This document shows, piece by piece, positions 49,619-53,932 of a DNA stretch of 53,932 nt. The notes under the pieces are model-generated. The model saw nothing but the letters and a program-made list of their open reading frames with translations, ran no database searches and was not told the DNA's origin. The DNA is from a virus, in IMG/VR virus record IMGVR_UViG_3300030116_005302, positions 1-53,932 of that record. One strand, written 5' to 3'. Each line of letters opens with the position of its first letter. Position 1 is the stretch's first letter. A program made the translations under genes and the position numbers.

Positions 49619-49853
49619 AAGTTGCATAATTACAATTATGCGGTTATCCTTTTTAAAATTTCGTCTGCTTAAACGATATTAAGCCGAGTCGTTAACGTAA
49701 ATAACGTATTCGCCTGGTAGGGCGTTAAATATACAGAGCCCGCAGCTCGCTAAATATGCGAAACCGTTTCCCTACGATAGTGGGTACACGGACTATACCG
49801 CTCCAAAAGTCGGTTAAGTATGATAAATAGTTAATTATGTAAGGAGTTTAGCA
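49619..49853 (+). promoter_or_regulatory. structured leader of the capsid gene (235 bp)
   Basis: It opens with a GCATAAT-TACA-ATTATGC hairpin and CCTTTTTA (49624-49654), a terminator-like unit. Several further small stems follow (CGCC..GGGCG, GAGC..GCTC, CGC..GCG, CCTAC..GTGGG). Pairing is by eye. It may separate scaffold from capsid expression, or regulate or stabilise capsid mRNA. Confidence 0.5.
49624..49654 (+). terminator. terminator-like hairpin before capsid gene
   Basis: A GCATAAT / ATTATGC stem with a TACA loop is followed by CGGTTATCCTTTTTA. The stem is AT-rich with a short T run, so termination may be partial. Confidence 0.45.
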
Positions 49854-50978
49854 ATGGCTAATACTAATTTTGCATCATTGACTTCAAACCAACTTACGGC
49901 TTGGAGTCGTGATTTCTGGCGGGTGGCACGTAATATGTCATTCATCAACCAGTTCGCTGGAACTGGTTCCAACGCCATGGTGCAAAGAATTACAGATTTG
50001 ACCAAATCTGATAAAGGTACCAAGGCAGTAATAACCTTGCTCGCTGATATGACGGGTGATGGTATTACAGGGGATAACACTTTGGAAGGTAATGAAGAGT
50101 CTCTAAGAGCCTTCGATATTACCATCCAGCTTGATCAACTACGTTTTGCTAACCGTTTAGCAGGTCGTCTAGCTGACCAAAAGAGTGTTGTTAATTTTCG
50201 TGAAAATTCACGGGACGCACTAGCTTATGCTATTGCAGATCGTATTGACCAGTTAGCATTCCTAACTCTTTCCGGTGTTGCTTACACTGAAAAGACCAAT
50301 GGTGCTTCTCGAGCTACGTCTTCTACTACAGGACATGAGCTCGCTGATCTTGAATTTGCTTCAGACGTTTCAGCTCCTACTACAAATCGTCACAGACGAT
50401 GGGATGCTACAAATGGTCTAGTTGCGGGCGATACTTCAGCTGTAGTAGCAGCTGATACTTTAGCTTACAAATGTATTGTTGAAACTAAAGCTTATGCTAA
50501 AGACAACTACATTCGTGGAGTTAGAGGACCCGGTGGAGAAGAAATGTTTTATATGTTCGTTACTCCACAGCAAATGGCCGATCTGAAGCTTGACTCAGAC
50601 TTCCTAGCGAATGTTCGTCAAGCAAGCCTAAGAGGACCACAAAACCAACTGTTTTCTGGTACTTCTAGCTTGATGGTAGACGGTGTAATGATAAGCGAGT
50701 TCCGACACGTTTATAATACAGCTGGCGCTACCAGTGGTACGGACAAGTGGGGATCTGGCTCCGATGTAAACGGTGCTAGAGCATTGTTCTGTGGTGCACA
50801 AGCCCTTGCTATGGCTGATATTGGGTTGCCTGAAATAGTTGAAGAAAGCTTTGACTATGGAAACCAACAAGGTATCAGTATTGGTAAGATTTTCGGCCTC
50901 CGTAAACCTAAGTATAATAGTGATTATAACGACTCTGTAGAAGACTTCGGTGTAATTGCTGTTGATACATCATTCTAA
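49854..50978 (+). CDS. major capsid protein, N4-gp56 family, 374 aa
   Basis: Typical of the N4-gp56 capsid family: TDLTKSDKGTKAVITLLADMTGDG, TLEGNEESLRAFDITIQLDQLRFANRL, ADQKSVVNFREN and C-terminal EESFDYGNQQGISIGKIFGLRK. HK97-fold capsid proteins of this family form the icosahedral head. An AAGGAG site lies nine bases upstream. The GC-rich start of the ORF and its strong leader fit high expression. Confidence 0.9.
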   Translation: MANTNFASLTSNQLTAWSRDFWRVARNMSFINQFAGTGSNAMVQRITDLTKSDKGTKAVITLLADMTGDGITGDNTLEGNEESLRAFDITIQLDQLRFANRLAGRLADQKSVVNFRENSRDALAYAIADRIDQLAFLTLSGVAYTEKTNGASRATSSTTGHELADLEFASDVSAPTTNRHRRWDATNGLVAGDTSAVVAADTLAYKCIVETKAYAKDNYIRGVRGPGGEEMFYMFVTPQQMADLKLDSDFLANVRQASLRGPQNQLFSGTSSLMVDGVMISEFRHVYNTAGATSGTDKWGSGSDVNGARALFCGAQALAMADIGLPEIVEESFDYGNQQGISIGKIFGLRKPKYNSDYNDSVEDFGVIAVDTSF

Positions 50979-50992
50979 GGAGGATTTAGAAA

Positions 50993-51400
50993 ATGGCTAC
51001 ATATACTTCAGGCGCTGTCGATGGAAATTCATCATTTAAGCCGTTTCCAAGTGGAACTCTTGGTGTTCGTTACGCTAAGTTTACAGCAACTACTGCAATC
51101 GCACTAAATGATGTGATTCAAATGGTAGATGTTTTTGCTGGTGAAACAGTTCACAATATTGTGCTTAAAACTGGTGATTTAGACACAGGTACTGCACTTG
51201 TGCTTGACGTTGGCGATGGTTCAGATACTGACTACTACATTGATGGATCAACGATTGGTCAGGCCGGTGGTACAGATACTCTAGATGCTAATACCGCACC
51301 GAGGACTTATACAGCTGATGACACAATTGATGTCTTGGCTCAAGTTGCCCCCGGTGGTGGTGGTACTGGAGATATTGAGATTTGGGTAACTGTATCTTAA
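50993..51400 (+). CDS. capsid decoration/head fibre-like protein, 135 aa
   Basis: A beta-rich small protein (GVRYAKFTATTAIALNDVIQ, TGDLDTGTALVLDVGDGSD) directly after the capsid gene. Small beta-sandwich decoration proteins often occupy this position in N4-gp56-type phages. An AAGGAGG site supports the start. It probably stabilises the head; inferred from position. Confidence 0.7.
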   Translation: MATYTSGAVDGNSSFKPFPSGTLGVRYAKFTATTAIALNDVIQMVDVFAGETVHNIVLKTGDLDTGTALVLDVGDGSDTDYYIDGSTIGQAGGTDTLDANTAPRTYTADDTIDVLAQVAPGGGGTGDIEIWVTVS

Positions 51401-51427
51401 TTTTATAAAATGTACCTCTCTCAACTA

Positions 51428-51459
51428 AATATGACCTCTTCTTCGGAGGAGGTCATATT
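51428..51459 (+). terminator. UUCG-capped hairpin after decoration gene
   Basis: A 14-bp stem (AATATGACCTCTTC / GAGGAGGTCATATT, one wobble) is capped by a TTCG tetraloop. It has no T run after it, so it more likely blocks exonucleases or read-through than terminates fully. Confidence 0.55.
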
Positions 51460-51475
51460 AACTAAGGAGTAGTTA

Positions 51476-51877
51476 ATGAAAGTTGTAAGTACAGAAAAAG
51501 ATATGCGTGTTGCTAGTATGAAAGGACATGCTATTATTTTAAAAGCTAATGAGCCTAAAGAGATTAGAGAAGATTTAGGACTTATTGCTTTAGAACAAGG
51601 CGCAAAACTTGTTTCAGACGAACCTAAAGAAGTTATTGAAGAAGTAACTGAAGTAGCTGATGAAGAACCGGAGATAGTCATTGAATCCGCAGAATCGGAA
51701 GATGATGGGTTTGAAGAATTGGTTGCTGTAATGAAAGGACTTATTGATAAAGGTGATCCTGATGATTTTAAAGCAGATGGAACTCCTAAAGCAGCCGTTG
51801 TAAATAAACTTAGTGGCTCTACCATAACTACAGAACAGCGGGAAGCTGCATGGGAAGAGGCTCTTAACGCAGGTTGA
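51476..51877 (+). CDS. head-completion-type protein, 133 aa
   Basis: The C-terminus DGFEELVAVMKGLIDKGDPDDFKADGTPKAAVVNKL is a small helical module seen in phage head-joining-region proteins. The N-terminal part carries a basic beta stretch and an acidic middle (SDEPKEVIEEVTEVADEEPE). An AAGGAG site precedes ATG. It sits between decoration and adaptor genes, so a structural role is plausible. Confidence 0.6.
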   Translation: MKVVSTEKDMRVASMKGHAIILKANEPKEIREDLGLIALEQGAKLVSDEPKEVIEEVTEVADEEPEIVIESAESEDDGFEELVAVMKGLIDKGDPDDFKADGTPKAAVVNKLSGSTITTEQREAAWEEALNAG

Positions 51878-51885
51878 GGTAGCCG

Positions 51886-52575
51886 ATGGCTCTGACAGTT
51901 AAAAACATTCTAGATAGAGTACAAATAACTCTACAAGATACTACAAACATACGTTGGACACAGGCAGAGCTATTAAATTATCTTAATGATGCCCAACGCG
52001 AAATAGCGTTATTAAAACCTGACGCTACTTCTATCAATACAAATATCCAGTTAGCGACTGGTACTCAACAATCTTTACCAAGTGGCGGTAATAGAATTTT
52101 ACGAGTACTTCGTAATATGTCTAGTGCGGCAGGAGATGCTACAGGAGGCCGTGCTATACGCCAAGTGTCTCTAGAATCTTTGGATGCACAAGATCCTAAT
52201 TGGCATGATCCAACCGCTACTGGTTTATCTAAACATACTACTATAGTAAAACATTGGGTTTATGATGAGTCAGACCCAAAAGTATTTTATGTGTATCCCG
52301 GTGTAGCAGGTAATGCTTTTGTTGAAATAGTTTACTCAGTAGTTCCTGGAGTTCTTGATTACTCAAGTAATGGGTCTTCTACTTTAGGAGTAAATGATAT
52401 TTATGGGAGTGCCATAATGAATTACATTTTGTTTATGGCTTATATGAAGGATGCAGAAACTGCTTCTAATCAATCCAGGGCTAGTTCTCATTTAACTTTA
52501 TTTCAACAAGCCGTTAGCCTTAAAGGTGAAATGGATCAAGTTAATTCACCTTCTATTAATAAACAAGTAGGATAA
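51886..52575 (+). CDS. head-tail adaptor, DUF6682-like, 229 aa
   Basis: The N-terminus TVKNILDRVQITLQDTTNIRW matches a family of short head-tail adaptor proteins (which I recall as DUF6682), followed by QAELLNYLNDAQREIALLKP and YPGVAGNAFVEIVYSV. These connect portal to tail in podovirus-type phages. A GAGGT site precedes ATG. It forms a pair with the next gene. Confidence 0.7.
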   Translation: MALTVKNILDRVQITLQDTTNIRWTQAELLNYLNDAQREIALLKPDATSINTNIQLATGTQQSLPSGGNRILRVLRNMSSAAGDATGGRAIRQVSLESLDAQDPNWHDPTATGLSKHTTIVKHWVYDESDPKVFYVYPGVAGNAFVEIVYSVVPGVLDYSSNGSSTLGVNDIYGSAIMNYILFMAYMKDAETASNQSRASSHLTLFQQAVSLKGEMDQVNSPSINKQVG

Positions 52576-52577
52576 TT

Positions 52578-53264
52578 ATGGCAACTACATACGAGTCTTT
52601 AATACCAGAAATTATTCCTATAGTACCTTCTTGTCCTGATAGTCTTATACATCAGCATATCAGGTCTACAGTTATAGATTTATGCGAGCGTTCTACTATA
52701 TACCAAAAAGAACTTGATCCTATTACTACTACATCTTCTATTTACGAATATGATTTCGATGCTCCATCAGGAACTATAGTTCATAAAATAGTGTGGGCTA
52801 TATATGATGGAAATGTTTTAGAGCCTGTTACAAGTGGTTTATTAGAGCAACGCCAACGTGACTGGAGAAATACTACAGGTACTCCAGAGTATATAATTAA
52901 ACAAAACCAGGAAAATTTTTGGATTGTTCCTGTACCCTCAGTTTCTAAAACTGAAGGTTTGATTTTACGAGTAGCTTTAAAACCTACTCATACATCTACG
53001 TCTTGTGATTCGACAGTTATGTCGGATAACAGAGATGCCATAGTAAATGGCGCTTTATCAAGATTACTTCGTATCCCCTCAAAAGATTGGTCTGATCCTC
53101 AGTCAGCTTCTCTTTATTTTACTTTATATGCAGAAGCTACCGCTACTGCAGAAAAAAGAGCCCGTCTTGGAGATACAGCAGTAGCTGGTAAAGTAAACTA
53201 CGGAGGGATTCACTCTACCAGACGGAGCGTTAAAAAATATGCAGGAAGAAGAACCTTTTTCTGA
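52578..53264 (+). CDS. head-tail connector / tail adaptor protein, 228 aa
   Basis: A helical-to-beta protein: SLIPEIIPIVPSCPDSLIHQ, STVIDLCERSTIYQKELDPI and LRVALKPTHTSTSCDSTVM near the C-terminus, ending in a basic tail (RSVKKYAGRRTFF). It follows the DUF6682-like gene by two bases and overlaps the next gene by 26. By position it is the second short adaptor between portal and tail nozzle. Assignment from order and pattern. Confidence 0.65.
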   Translation: MATTYESLIPEIIPIVPSCPDSLIHQHIRSTVIDLCERSTIYQKELDPITTTSSIYEYDFDAPSGTIVHKIVWAIYDGNVLEPVTSGLLEQRQRDWRNTTGTPEYIIKQNQENFWIVPVPSVSKTEGLILRVALKPTHTSTSCDSTVMSDNRDAIVNGALSRLLRIPSKDWSDPQSASLYFTLYAEATATAEKRARLGDTAVAGKVNYGGIHSTRRSVKKYAGRRTFF

Positions 53265-53664
53265 TTTAAGATTAGGAGATATTAAGAAAGAATGGGACTG
53301 GGTAAAACCCGAAATTGAAAAATTATTAATAAATACACCTCAAAATAAATATAGGCTTGAAGATGTTTATGCAGCTTGTGTATCTAAAGAAGCTTATTTA
53401 TTAATATCAAAAAGTGGTTTTGCAGTAGTAACTATTAAAGGCGATGAGTATACAGATGAAAAAATATTGTTTATCTGGATTTTATGCTCAGTTAAAGTAC
53501 ATACAAAATATGAGTTAAAATGCGGTTGGGACAAATTGGAACAATTTGCAAAAGAAGCAGGGTGCCAGATTATGGAAACAGGGTCTCCGTTACAAAAAGT
53601 AGGATCTTATTTAATGCGTACCGGCTGGTCTTTAGATAATATTGATTATAGTAAGAGAATATAA
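53239..53664 (+). CDS. small virion-region protein, possibly GNAT-fold-like, 141 aa
   Basis: Starts within the connector gene. Features include IKKEWDWVKPEIEKLLINTP, SKSGFAVVTIKGDEYT and a C-terminal LMRTGWSLDNIDYSKRI. The pattern resembles GNAT-fold small proteins that lie near tail adaptors in other podovirus-like phages, but the acetyl-CoA motif is not clear. The stop overlaps the next ATG (TAATG). Low certainty about function. Confidence 0.55.
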   Translation: MQEEEPFSDLRLGDIKKEWDWVKPEIEKLLINTPQNKYRLEDVYAACVSKEAYLLISKSGFAVVTIKGDEYTDEKILFIWILCSVKVHTKYELKCGWDKLEQFAKEAGCQIMETGSPLQKVGSYLMRTGWSLDNIDYSKRI

Positions 53665-53932
53665 TGAGTAAAAAGCCAAAAAAAGATAAACCTAGTCCAT
53701 ATGAAATAGCTTCTAGACAATTTGCGGCTATTCAAGAACGTGAAAACTGGAATGTAGCTACCGACTTGTTACCTGTATTTAAAAATTTTGCAGAAACTGA
53801 TTATGGAAAAGAACAAGCTGCTTTAGCAAATGCTGAATTAGCTCAACAACGTGCTCAAATGAATCCAATAGGTTTAGCATTAAGCCGTGGTAGTCTAGGG
53901 GAAGGTAGTACAGCTACTTTGGATTATATTCA
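53664..53932 (+). CDS. 5' part of a virion protein gene (3'-truncated by window edge)
   Basis: The ATG overlaps the previous stop (TAATG). The 89 visible complete codons read MSKKPKKDKPSPYEIASRQF, then helical and charged (NVATDLLPVFKNFAETDYGKE) and a QQRAQMNPIGLALSRG segment. It sits directly after the head-tail adaptors, where small internal virion proteins lie. Composition and order make it a candidate N-terminal half of the gene that ends at 473. Confidence 0.6.
   Translation, partial: MSKKPKKDKPSPYEIASRQFAAIQERENWNVATDLLPVFKNFAETDYGKEQAALANAELAQQRAQMNPIGLALSRGSLGEGSTATLDYI

Noticed and set aside
1-53932. tRNA genes
   Set aside because: I scanned gene-free stretches by eye for a cloverleaf with a GTTC-type T arm and found none; a dedicated search could still find one.
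1-53932. Integrase, excisionase or repressor genes (temperate lifestyle)
   Set aside because: No tyrosine or serine recombinase motifs and no CI-like repressor were recognised.

Overview
The window is most or all of the genome of an AT-rich tailed bacteriophage, most likely a marine podovirus-type phage. It has a P22-like portal, an N4-gp56-family major capsid protein, two short head-tail adaptor genes, a tail-nozzle-like protein and large internal virion (ejection) proteins. It has no tape-measure protein, no tail sheath or tube genes, no integrase and no recognisable phage RNA polymerase. I assign the family from gene content and motifs only; I ran no searches.

Layout. Bases 1-24274 (+ strand) hold, in order, the end of a small virion gene, internal virion proteins including a 2813-residue giant (3811-12252), a lysis pair (M15 peptidase plus 3TM holin), tail fibre and adhesin genes (13323-22476) and a run of small membrane and Lys-rich genes (22533-24274). 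Bases 24245-43045 (- strand) hold the replication and early module. Nearest the convergent point are two PD-(D/E)XK nucleases, a primase-helicase, a CsrA-like regulator and a family A DNA polymerase. An SSB-like protein and an SNF2-type helicase follow, then a MoxR AAA+ ATPase / VWA-metallopeptidase cassette. Many small early genes lie furthest upstream, among them a FliS-like protein. Bases 43328-53932 (+ strand) hold packaging and head genes: small and large terminase, portal, scaffold, capsid, decoration protein and adaptors, plus the start of a virion gene cut by the window end. That gene may be the one whose 3' part opens the window, so the record looks like a permuted or circular genome, although the two ends do not join in frame.

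How it works together. A divergent control region (43046-43327) separates the leftward early genes from the rightward late genes, and late transcription would continue through the window ends into the tail genes. Several rho-independent terminators and a family of repeated hairpin leaders punctuate the early operon. A repeat-dense, gene-free stretch at 41136-41571 is the best candidate replication origin.

Most interesting points. (1) The phage encodes both a CsrA-like translational regulator and a FliS-like flagellar export chaperone. In bacteria these proteins act in flagellin control, so this suggests takeover of host motility and implies a flagellated, CsrA-using host. (2) At least four copies of a GNRA-hairpin plus T-tract leader precede small early genes. 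(3) The giant virion protein joins a lambda-R-like transglycosylase domain to a zincin motif. (4) There is an iteron-like region and a large intergenic inverted repeat. Thirteen small genes of 33-58 codons are listed, most of them supported by stop-start overlap or a strong Shine-Dalgarno site.
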